A stretch of DNA of 64,000 nucleotides from Branchiostoma floridae (lineage: Eukaryota; Chordata; Leptocardii; Amphioxiformes; Branchiostomatidae), in contig NC_049992.1 in NCBI RefSeq assembly GCF_000003815.2, positions 19,851,760-19,915,759 of the forward strand. The letters are read 5' to 3'. The notes below the pieces were generated by a model that was given only the letters and a program-made list of their open reading frames with translations, did no database searches and was not told the origin of the DNA. Position numbers and translations under genes: made by a program. Numbering within the stretch: position 1 is the stretch's first letter; each line of letters opens with the position of its first letter. Shown here in pieces: positions 54,891 to 64,000 of the stretch.

Positions 54891-55004
54891 ATAATGGTAG
54901 GATTTCTAATAGAGCAATCGTAGGGAATTTCGCTGACGGAAACGTCCCTTGACCTCACTGAGCGACATCCGCCGGCTAGGTCGGCCGGGCTCGCATTTTG
55001 CTTA
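54891..55004 (+). repeat. Direct repeat, copy 1 (114 bases)
   Basis: From TGGTAGGATTTCTAATAGAG to GGGCTCGCATTTTGCTTA. It is repeated at 55924-56037 with only about two to three differences, which indicates a recent duplication. Confidence 0.9.
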
Positions 55005-55752
55005 TCATTTCGTTCAAAAATTCTGGATTTTAGTTCTTATCAAGAGCTTCTTCCCAGTGCACAGCGTGTCTGAACCACTGAGGCACACGATTCCGCCAGT
55101 AGACGATGTGGGACCGCTGGATGGCTCACGGAATCGGCCGATAAAGCGCATCACCACGAAGGGCGAGCTGTCCGAACACCACGCCATGGCCATGCGCGCC
55201 ATCCAGCCACTTTCGACAGCCAGTAACTCGCTCTACCTGGGGCTCCGAAACATCACGTCACTGAAAATCTGTCTCAGACAAACTTGCAGATGCTACGAAG
55301 GACTTGCCCTCTCTCTTATGAGACGTACAGTCCAACTGGAGGCCAAACGGTGACCGCCCCCCCCCCCCCCAGCCCAACAGTTCCACCGAATATTCTCGAA
55401 TTCTCGCGCCCTTCCCGTTCTCGCGAGACGTTCGTGATCTCCCGTGACAGTCATGGTTCCATTATCAGGGGCGCGGCAGCTACGTAAACGAGCGGCACTT
55501 CCTTCTCTGCGTTCCTTCTGTTCACCTTCGACAACACTAGGAAACCAGCTCCAGCGGCGTGTTGAAGACCCTCAGGACCCCTCACATCACAGTACTAAGT
55601 TAGACTCACCGCGTCGGCGCACCTGTTTCCGGCCCGAGTCTACGCTGTTCGACAGTGCCCGGCGGCGTTCTGCAGGCAGATCTTCACCAGTTCTGGACTG
55701 TTTCTTTGACACTGACCTGAAATCTTATATTCCCTCTAATTTACTACAATAA
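54995..55752 (+). pseudogene. Possible frameshifted coding remnant, unidentified
   Basis: GC-rich, codon-like sequence is open in three successive overlapping frames: to 55353 (frame of 54949), about 55225-55487 (next frame), and 55444-55752 (back to the first). Segments include DDVGPLDGSRNRPIKRITTK, ENLSQTNLQMLRRTCPLSYE and PRRRTCFRPESTLFDSARRR, rich in Ser, Arg and Pro. The frame changes would need two indels; a 13-C homopolymer at about 55357-55369 is a plausible place for sequencing error. The composition suggests a disordered tail of a host protein, but I do not recognise a family. It may instead be internal sequence of the LTR-like element around it. Confidence 0.3.
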
Positions 55753-55824
55753 CAATACCACCCTTCACACATTTTCCGCTACGCGGTTTGGGGCCACCTC
55801 ACTACGCTTGGCTTGGCCGTCTTT

Positions 55825-55927
55825 GCACAACCTGTAAGCCTCTCATCGAGCAGAATAAAGACATCATATATGCCCCAAATCGCGTAGCTCTCTCCCTGTG
55901 TCGTCTCGGAATACGTAAGAGTAATTA
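55825..55927 (+). repeat. LTR-like direct repeat, copy 1, with AATAAA
   Basis: GCACAACCTGTAAGCCTCTC through CAGAATAAAGACATC to CGTAAGAGTAATTA. It recurs at 56197-56300. The internal polyadenylation signal and the TGG that follows directly are reminiscent of an LTR end plus primer-binding site. Confidence 0.6.
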
Positions 55928-56037
55928 TGGTAGGATTGCTAATAGAGCAATCGTAGGGAATTTCGCTGACGGAAACGTCCCTTGACCTCACTGAGCGACA
56001 TCCGCCGGCTAGGTCGGCCGGGCTCGCATTTTGCTTA
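55924..56037 (+). repeat. Direct repeat, copy 2 (114 bases)
   Basis: Second copy of the 54891-55004 sequence, here directly joined to the LTR-like repeat on its left. Confidence 0.9.
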
Positions 56038-56196
56038 ACCACCATCCCACCCTTGCTGCATTGAATTTATCCTTTCAAAGAATGTTACCGTAGCACTACA
56101 TGCATATGTACACTCACTGTATTGCTCATTGTTATAGCCAAGATCCTGGTCTTAGACCCTACATTGTTGTGATCGGCAAGACCTTGGTCTTAGGCC

Positions 56197-56300
56197 GCAC
56201 AACCTGTAGGCGTCTCATCGAGCTGAATAAAGACATCATTATATGCCCTAAACCGCGTAGCTCTCTCCCTGTGTCGTCTCGGAGTACGTAAGAGTAATTA
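56197..56300 (+). repeat. LTR-like direct repeat, copy 2
   Basis: Matches 55825-55927 over about 100 bases with around 10 percent difference, then diverges after GAGTAATTA. Confidence 0.7.
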
Positions 56301-56814
56301 AATTGGTGTGGCCTTAAGCAGCGGGTAAAGGAAAAAAAAATGCCTTCTCTATCACCCATCCACAGCTCAGTCTAATATTCCAAGCACAGGTTAAATGTAG
56401 GAGAAACACACCATGCAGAAAAGGAATGTACATGTATATCATGACTTTTCCCCAGTCAGAGTGTTTCTAATATTTGTTTTAGAGGATATATAGCTGATAA
56501 TTTTCCTTTTGCCAATTTGAGACTGTGATTCTAAAATTATGTATTCCTCTTGCGATTCCTTGTAATCAGTCACACCCTAGGAGGAGAGCTGGGCAGAGTT
56601 GATGGACAACATGCTCCTATATCCTTATCTCTGGGGCTAATTATGGGTGAAAAATAAACCATCCACAGATATTATCTATGATTCTATTGAGTTTTGTTTC
56701 TGAATCCTTCAGTCCTATATACTTTAGTAAGAATCAGATTGGAAAAGTGTTCTATTATACGTTGACTGTATTACTGAGCTTTGCGAGGGTGTCAGACTGT
56801 GAGTGGCTAGATTG

Positions 56815-57316
56815 TGAAGTCGCGTGGCGCAGCGGCGGCATTTGTGCCCCGTGATCGAGAGGTCGCAGGGTCAAATCCGACTGCGTGTCACCGATCTTGT
56901 GCCCTTGGGAAAAGCACTTTACACTGCTTTCCTCACTATACTCAGGTGTCAATGAGTACCTAGCTTCGGTTAGGGCCATCCCTCGGATAGGACGTTAAAT
57001 GGAGGTCCCGTGTATGGGGAGAGTCACACCCCATACACGTTAAAGAACCCCCACACGTGCGATGGTGCGGTGTGAGATGGAGCAAACCCTTCTGTCTGGA
57101 GTTAGTGATTCACTTCAAATCACCAGGACGGGAGACCTGGCGCATCCCCGTCTTGTAATTAGCCAGCGAAAGGGTATGTCACCCCGTAAGGGGCGGTATA
57201 ACCCCCCGTGTGTAAACATGTGCGAACATGTGTGTATGTTGTGACCTTTGACACCTGTTTTGCCATACCCTCCATTGTCATCGTATGTGGAGAATCCTAA
57301 TAAATAAATTGACTCA
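56815..57316 (+). mobile_element. tRNA-derived SINE
   Basis: The head has a box A-like GTGGCGCAGCGG (56824) and a box B-like GGTCGCAGGGTCAAATCC (about 56860-56878), the internal RNA polymerase III promoter of tRNA genes. The body contains TTGTGCCCTTGGGAAAAGCA with CTTTACACTG, a phrase common to the central domain of many V-SINE-like families, and ends in AATAAATAAATTGA. A body fragment occurs at 41528-41690 and a related SINE at 63130-63400. Confidence 0.8.
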
Positions 57317-58747
57317 AACTAAATTCTGCTGACCCTAGCCCTTTTTTCGGGGTTGACCGCTGGCTAGGGAATAATAATTTTGATCGGTCATCTTCAAGTT
57401 CAACAGTATCTGGTAACTTTTATGACATATGTTCACTGAATGTAGATTTGGAAGAATATTTTGGACAGCTTACACATAATAATTAATATATCTGATGTAA
57501 AATCTTCATAGAGTTATTCACACAGCTATAAAACCTAAACAATAAAAATAAATTAAACTACACAAAACATGCAAGATGTTTAGCCAAAATTATTTAGGAT
57601 GCAAAAACAAAAGATTCAGGCATTCTTATCATTTCCAATTACATGATAATTTGACATGTATCTCTATCTCACTACAACTATACGTTGTACTTTCTCCATC
57701 ATTTTCTATATTCTTTACATAGACTTTATGTACTAGACAAGGCAAACAACAAGACTTTACTGTTGCAAATGAATTGAATGAGCCATGGGAAGACTGGACA
57801 TCGTACATCCTTTTGATTTTATCAAGTTGTAGTAAACCTGATCACATGTCAGTTGCATGGAAAATGAAGTAGTACATTTTTCTTACTACCTTGTTTGCAG
57901 TAGTCAGAATTGAATATTGCACCAATATTTCAATTACTCTTCAACTACAGACACCTGAGAATAGGTACCTTTAAAATATCATTTATTGTGTATACTGCAG
58001 ATCTTAAGTATCTTCTTCTTGACATGTCTTAGATTTCACCTCCGGAGACAAACACAACATTACTGTCACCTTGTTGACTGAGAAACTTTTAATAAAACTT
58101 TTGCACAATGGAAGACTGTCACTGAAAACGTCCGTTGTTCAGAAGGGAGAATACAGTATTCTGGGCCATACACTCTGGAGAAATATTTCAACTCATGTCT
58201 TGTCTTGTCAAGTCTTAGAGTAACTGTTGTGTACATGTGTTAAGTTCCAGGTTAATTGCTGTGAACGGCAACTAATTTCATCTGTTTGAATACTTGGTCC
58301 TAAAAATTTAAATCTTCTGATCCTTTTTAAACTTTTAAAGTAACGCTTAGCTCACATGTCCAGAGTTTGGAACAAAAGTGCAATTGTAGAGGAGACAATA
58401 AAACATGTCGAATGTCCGTATGTTCCGTGATAGACACTTTTCTTTCTCGTTTCTGCAAACATCCCGATCGGTGCCTGTTTTGGAAATGTGACCTCAAAGC
58501 ATTACAACGCGGTCACAACGCGGTCACATTTTGATGCTTCAAGCAGGTTGTGACAGACCCAACCACCGACACGGATGATCCCAAACAGCATTTTGTGCAC
58601 CAAGCGAGTTGAACTTTCAGGAGACATACATTTTTGTCCTCCAAATTGCCTGAAGCTAGTGATCATATGACGATCACTCAACCTACTGAATGTGACCGCA
58701 ACCACAGAGGGCAAGTTTGACAACATCTAAGAGAGAAATAGACATCA
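57317..58747 (-). other. Probable 3' UTR or intergenic stretch beside the 58748 exon
   Basis: AT-rich, without exon or repeat I can name. A minus-strand AATAAA (TTTATT on plus near 57981) might serve the minus-strand gene. The 11-base word CACAACGCGGT-like is duplicated at about 58506-58527. Confidence 0.35.
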
Positions 58748-58920
58748 CTACTTGCTCCATTCCGTGGGACTGGGTGTAGGCTTTGCGGGATGGGGGCTGC
58801 CTGGAGACTCCGGTGTCTGTTTGTGCAGCCACTCCATCTTCTGTCTGTGGGCGACCACGGCGTCAATCAAGTCCTCTCCCAGGACCACATCTTCAGAAGC
58901 ATAGACTGTACAAGCATAGG
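58748..58920 (-). CDS. Last coding exon of an unidentified gene
   Basis: On the minus strand, acceptor CCCCACCAG precedes 58920 and the frame stops at 58750-58748. It encodes about 57 residues including DVVLGEDLIDAVVAHRQKME followed by WLHKQTPESP and a Pro/Ser-rich end (PTPSPTEWSK). The amphipathic, charged segment, clean acceptor and GC-rich codons support a real exon. I do not recognise the family. Upstream exons should lie to the right (above 58924), but none was identified. Confidence 0.55.
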
Positions 58921-60070
58921 CTGGTGGGGACAAATGAAGTAATATTAAACGTTATATATCAAATACATATATCTATATACAAATTAACAGGACCGTCAAT
59001 TAGACTTGAGCTCTTTTTTTTACAATAGGCTCCGTTTCTTAAGTTCCAGAAACAATCGCTAGGCGACGATTTTGTTTCGTAAACAACAATGGTTAAGCAG
59101 AAATCTTTTATTTATAACGTAATTCTATATTTCCTGAAGTTTAATAAATTTTAAACAGTTATCGCTGTGTGTGTGAGAGAGAGAGAGTGTGTGTGTGTGT
59201 GATTGTTTGTGCATGCTTGTCTCTGTGTGTTTATATGTGCGTATACTTTTATGTGTTTTAATGTGTGTTTGTATATTTGAACCCAGCGAGACCGCAGGCG
59301 AGATCGCCGTCTGGTAGAGTGGGGGACCTCTGTCTAAAACATGTCTATTTTCTAATACTATTGTCAAATATATTATGTTTATAATCTTTTTTCTCCATTT
59401 ACTAAAACTGTGAGAACACAGGCGCACTTTTCTTGGTACTAAATCTTTGTAGTTTTATTACATGTTGCTATCTTTAATAACAACTTTGACCAAAAGTCAC
59501 TTAATAAAGAAAAGAAATTTACCCTGCTGACATATACAAGCTATTCTAGAATTCTGACCAAGTTTTTGAATATGAATTAATCACCAAGCTCTCGCATTAA
59601 AAGGTATTGTTTAGACCAGTTTTCTACACAGCGACCTGTTCTTGGTTCTGAACTCTTTCCATACAAGAGCACGGTTTGTTCGTTACAAGTAGCAGTACAA
59701 AGTCCTCTGAATGTGCCAAAAAGCGCGCTTTGTACACTGTTCCGGATCCCGTAACATTACCCAATGACGGTAATAAATTCATACTATTGTTCTCCATAAG
59801 ACCTTGACAGAAGCTCATCTAATGCCGGTATATCAGGCATGGATCAACTGTTTTTTATATTCAACTGACTGACATGTATTGCAGTTCTAAAAAGCACTGC
59901 AATTCTAGTTAGAATAACTAGGGGACGTTTTTGAACCATAACATCGAATCCTCTATGACGCATCTTGTATGATGGTAGTTCTATCAACAATCAACAAAAA
60001 ATCATCAATACGCTTATGTGTGTCTGTGTATGTTCTTGTGTCGCTGCTTGTATGTGCACGTTACTCTGCT

Positions 60071-60074
<4 letters not shown>

Positions 60075-60147
<73 letters not shown>

Positions 60148-60163
60148 GTGTGTGTGTGTGTGT
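60075..60163. repeat. (TG)n microsatellite
   Basis: A TG run of about 90 bases with a single CG interruption near 60141. Confidence 0.97.
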
Positions 60164-60441
60164 GCTTTTCTGTATGTACGTGTGTCTGTTTGTGGTTGTG
60201 TGTGAGCTTCTGTGTTGCACTTGTGTTTGTCAAGTTGTGTGTATGTGTTTCACCATAAACACGTGAAGGATCATTCTTGTCATTTAAAGTGCGTTTTGGT
60301 GCTGCTCCTGATTGTTATGGTGGAAAAGGTGGATCAGTGATCAGCAAAAACGTGTGCACGAGGGATATTCGTATGTCGGTGAGAAAACCCTCTGAAATAG
60401 AAGCCAGTGTACTAATAAACGGACACAAACACTGAGACAAT

Positions 60442-60523
60442 CACACACACACGAACGCACGCACGCACACACACACACACAAAAAAACACAGACATATAC
60501 ATGCGCACTCACACGCACACAGA

Positions 60524-60560
<37 letters not shown>
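60442..60560. repeat. (CA)n compound microsatellite
   Basis: CA repeats with GCAC and AAAA interruptions. Confidence 0.95.
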
Positions 60561-60564
<4 letters not shown>

Positions 60565-61859
60565 CTAGAGTGTTACGCCAAAAGCCGGTTTGCCGGGAAC
60601 TCAAATACAACAAACATACGTATGTCGTCATACAAGACCGTTCTCATCTTGTTTTCTTGCAATTGTTCATAATCGTTTGCGCTCGTGCTGTATGTAATGT
60701 TGTCTTTGGTCACGATGTGTTTTATTATAAGATATTTAAAAAAATGTTCACCAAGAAGTAATATGCGTTAACTGTGGATGGTCCAGGAGATTTCGGTCAA
60801 CTTGTTGTTTTGATCAACGTTTGTAAATCGTGTAACAACACCACGCATCTGCTTGAAGATTAAACAGAGATAACTACCCTAGACAACCTGCCGATAACCT
60901 GCCTGAGGTTTCACGCAGAGGCGCTCCAGCTATGTTGCCAGTATCGAGTTCGCTTGAGCGGAAGGGAATGTGTTAATGCCGAAGCAGAACTCTCTCAGCT
61001 TTTCCTTATACAGGTTTATCGATCGTTGTTTTCTTCCGTTGTTTTTCTTTTGTTGTTTTCCCTCTGTAACGTTGAGTGTAGTATTTGTAAAACCACTTTT
61101 GTATAAAGAAAGTAGGGAAGATATGACGAAGATGCATATCACGTACGGGGACTATAGAAAATTTTGAGTGACATGGCTGAAATTCTTCGGATAACGAACT
61201 GCCAACAAAAGGTTAGGTTGTGGAAAACAAGTTACATATGGAAGTAACCTTTAATTGGAATTTTATTTGGTGGAATTGAAACATTAGTGTATTATGTGTT
61301 AGCTAAGATGAAAGTATTAGACACTATAATGAGAAAGTACAGACTGAAGGTTATGCGAATATTGTAATCGGCTAAGTTGTCCTACAGAGATATGATTTTT
61401 GAATGTCTTACAGAGATATGATTGACAAAAAATCGCATTCATTATGAACAAATGACTTATTACACAGAATATTATACATTTACCTCATTCATTCTTAACT
61501 CAGACATTGGATCTTTTACTCAGATGATTTAAAGGTACACAATACATGAATAAGTAATTCCGAATTGTGGACTGTTTTGTAAAATAACAATTGCTTTTTG
61601 ATGAGCGCGGAACTTAATCGTACGATATTAAGTAGCATACATTTTACTTAAGGTACTAAAACTAGTATCTATTGGAAAGTAACACCCCATTTGGAGCTAT
61701 GGACCCATCTCGTTTAAATGCAAAAGGAAATGCCACTATAAAACAAATAACATAAAAAGACATAGATATATTAACAAATACCAGCCTAGGCACCTTCGAA
61801 TTCGCCATGGACGTTGAAAAGGTCGAGCCACGATTGCTTTCTTTTGATTGCAGACATCA

Positions 61860-62067
61860 ATGGGGGATTTTATAGGCCATGCTGTTCCGGGCACCATTCT
61901 GCTATTGTTTGGCCTGTGGTGGTCCATCAAATACTCCGTCAGGTGGGCCAGTCGGGTAAGGGGCCGTGAGACGAGCTCAGCTGCAGCGCGCTGTAACTGT
62001 GGTCCAAGTCGTTTCCTGAAGAGGCTTCCTGTAGAAGGACTGTGCAAAACTATACTCGGAACATCAG
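61860..62067 (+). CDS. TMEM45-family gene coding exon 1
   Basis: Start ATG to donor GTACCA at 62068, phase 1. Encodes the first membrane segment and a basic, Cys-containing loop (ARCNCGPSRF). Confidence 0.88.
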
Positions 62068-62540
62068 GTACCAGAAACATTTCATGAATGGTTGTCATTC
62101 TGTCTGTTGTATGCATAAAAAACATCATTTAGTTCGTACCATACCGTACATAAGCGAGTATGACTATGCATGTATGTGTAATAAAAAAACTATGTATATC
62201 GTACATAAAGCTTACACAAAACGATTGCGAATAAGATCAGCAAGGTGCATACCACTACGTATGGAAATGTGTTGATACCCAAATCGTACAATGTAAGAAT
62301 ACTCACAGTAGTTCCTTGGGTTCCGTATTTATTAACAACATACTTCTAGATAAATACATTTCATATAATGAGGCCGGAATCCAAAGATAAACGTTTTTGG
62401 GGCCAGGAAAAAGAAGTCCATATCAATATTGAGACTGTGCTGAAATGTGGAAACAAACAAGCAAGGAAACAAACAAACAAACAAACAAAGAAACAGACAG
62501 ACAGACAGACAGACGGACAGACAGGCAGACAGACAGACAG

Positions 62541-62573
<33 letters not shown>

Positions 62574-63828
62574 ACAATTTTATTTGCGCCAGGCCGGCAC
62601 TGAAAGGCTAAACCCAGCTGGCATGCGGATGGTGTAAACAAACAGATGTATTTTGTTTCAGGAATATTCTTGGAACAGCATGTCGGCAATTGGACGCTCA
62701 TTGATCCCGTAACTTCAGAGTTCCACATGGTAGGTATCTGGCAACACACCACCATGGATCTGTTCCTCGTCCTGAACGGGTTCTGTGATGTTGTGATTGC
62801 ACTGGGAGCGCCTGTGCCCAGAGGAATAGACCACGTCTCCCTGTCGATGGCGTATGCAGTAGAAGGACTGTTGTTCTTCTATCACGTGCACGGCCGTACT
62901 TGCGTGGACGTCCGTCTCCACATGCTGCTGGTGCTGGCTGCGGGTTTGTGTGCTGCTGCGAGTGGGCTGGAGGCCTGGAAGTCTGACATCTTACTACTGC
63001 CCATGTTGCGGACAGCATGTACTCTTCAACAGGGCACCTGGTTCTGGCAGGTCAGATATTGTTGTGCTTTGTACATGAAAGGAATCATAATTTTCTTTAT
63101 TTTTCTTTTGTTTTCTTTTTGCATTGACGTAAGTACGAGATCTTGTGGCGTAACGACAGCATGTCTGGCGGCTCTGAACCTACAGGTCTCGAGTTCGAAT
63201 CCTGTCCTGTCACAGAACTTGTGTTCTTGGTAATTGCACTTAACACAATTTCCCCACTTTACTCACGTAAAATGAGTATATAGTTTCGGGTATGGGCGTC
63301 CATCGGAGAAGACGTAAAATCGAGGCCCCACGTAATGTAGAGGTTGACGGTGATTCCGATTCAAAACCAAACCAAGCGTAAACCGGGTCAGGAGTGACCG
63401 CACGCTAGCCAGCCTCCACATAATTCATCTTCGACCTTGTTCATGTTACAGAACTGACAGATTCTTTGAGGTTTTTCGGCTGTGCCCTCCTGATTCACCA
63501 ATAAGAAATGCGAAACAAGAGAGTTGAAAGAGCTTGCCATAATGTACTGTCTCAAGCTAAAGTATAGCATTTTTTATTATTATTTTTTTTTCAGATCGCT
63601 TTCATCTTATATTCCCCCTTTCCTGGCCACGATTGGGACCTGGACAGCCATGAGAACATGATGTTTGTCTCCATGGCGTTCTGTTGGCACTTGCTGGGTG
63701 TCCTGCTCTTCATGTGTGTTGTGTACACAGTAGTCTATCACATCTACCGAGCCAAGGAGAAACAGTTAGGTACCGACATGGAGCTGGGACTGATGCAGAC
63801 ACACTCGGACTCCGATATGGACCAATAA
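61860..63828 (+). CDS. TMEM45-family multipass membrane protein
   Basis: Exons 61860-62067, 62662-63050 and 63595-63828 join in frame to 276 residues, the usual length for TMEM45A/B (about 275). The N-terminus MGDFIGHAVPGTILLLFGLW matches the family's 'FxGHAxPGxxFxxxGLxW' start. Further family features are WQHTTMDLFLVLNG, EGLLFFYHVHGR, TWFWQIAFILYSPFP and a late MMFVSMAFCWHLLGVLLFMC helix. About six or seven hydrophobic segments span the chain. The tail (HSDSDMDQ) is acidic. The start ATG lies six bases inside an exon whose acceptor TTGCAG ends at 61853, so an untranslated exon lies upstream. The protein is expected in secretory-pathway or plasma membranes; its molecular function is not well defined in any species. 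Confidence 0.93.
62455..62572. repeat. (ACAG)n / (AAAC)n microsatellite in intron 1
   Basis: AAACAAAC units followed by a long run of ACAG, about 90 bases before the exon 2 acceptor. Confidence 0.95.
62662..63050 (+). CDS. TMEM45-family gene coding exon 2
   Basis: Acceptor TGTTTCAG ends at 62661; donor GTCAGA at 63051. Encodes the central membrane segments and the HVHGR motif; ends GTWFWQ in phase 0. Confidence 0.93.
63130..63400 (+). mobile_element. tRNA-derived SINE in TMEM45-family intron 2
   Basis: Box A-like TGTGGCGTAACGACAGCATG and box B-like GAGTTCGAATCC (63190-63201) are followed by TTGTGTTCTTGGTAATTGCA with CTTAACAC, the same body type as the 56815 SINE. Confidence 0.75.
63595..63828 (+). 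CDS. TMEM45-family gene coding exon 3
   Basis: Acceptor TTTTTCAG ends at 63594; stop TAA at 63826-63828. Encodes the last helix and acidic tail. No AATAAA is visible before the window ends. Confidence 0.92.
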   Translation: MAFILYSPFPGHDWDLDSHENMMFVSMAFCWHLLGVLLFMCVVYTVVYHIYRAKEKQLGTDMELGLMQTHSDSDMDQ

Positions 63829-64000
63829 CACATACCACCGGGTCAATGCTAACACCTGTCAACCTTGCAACTAGATAACTACTACTTTTACAAAGAGGGA
63901 CCTTCCGATAACAAGTTCGACATATTCTAGAGGAGAATGAGGTAGGATTGCAGATTAGTCCACCAACCTCGCATAAGTATCTTTTACTTTTAGGACCGCT

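Larger units (their letters stand above)
58924..61853. other. Gene-poor interval upstream of the TMEM45-family gene
   Basis: Contains GT tract 59165-59200, a long TG tract (60075-60163), a CA tract (60442-60560) and AT-rich sequence. It may hold an untranslated first exon of the TMEM45-family gene and upstream exons of the 58748 gene, but neither can be shown. Confidence 0.45.

Noticed and set aside
63170-63205. Possible tRNA gene (GTTCGAATCC)
   Set aside because: The box B sequence belongs to a SINE head; the cloverleaf arms do not close and the SINE body follows directly. The same holds at 56824-56880.
1-64000. CRISPR arrays, bacterial operons, prophage or plasmid features
   Set aside because: None present; gene structure, introns and repeats are those of an animal genome.

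Overview
The window looks like non-coding-rich invertebrate chordate DNA, most likely from an amphioxus (Branchiostoma). This is inferred from short exons with clean GT/AG borders, TE-dense introns, many small palindromic transposons, long CA/GT tracts, and chordate-type genes (neuronal calcium sensor, GABA/glycine-type chloride channels, TMEM45). No database search was possible, so the species is an inference.

Layout. (1) 1178-1453, +: last coding exon of a neuronal calcium sensor (NCS)-type EF-hand gene that starts left of the window. (2) 9432-17899, +: complete ten-exon gene for a Cys-loop, PAR-motif (anion-type) ligand-gated channel subunit, 494 aa. (3) 19877-30263, +: a tandem paralogue with the same ten exons and intron phases, 486 aa. 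(4) 31793-38124, -: complete two-exon NCS-type gene, 237 aa, paralogous to the fragment in (1). (5) 38.1-58.7 kb: gene-poor and repeat-rich, with a possible frameshifted pseudogene next to LTR-like repeats (54.9-56.3 kb), a minisatellite with a 100-base assembly gap, and a tRNA-derived SINE. (6) 58748-58920, -: last coding exon of a gene I do not recognise. (7) 61860-63828, +: complete three-exon coding region of a TMEM45-family membrane protein, 276 aa.

The most unusual feature is a separate 183-base exon in both channel genes. It replaces or greatly enlarges the ligand-binding loop C region with a module of about 60 residues carrying eight cysteines that are conserved between the two paralogues. 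Two channel genes and two calcium-sensor genes sit together (sensor +, channel +, channel +, sensor -). A functional link between channels and sensors is speculation.

Several transposon families can be defined from the window itself: a roughly 250-base PIF/Harbinger-like MITE with matching 3-base target duplications; two TTAA-flanked piggyBac-like elements of about 950 bases, one with its empty site preserved in a neighbouring tandem copy; and at least four other palindromic or terminal-repeat families.
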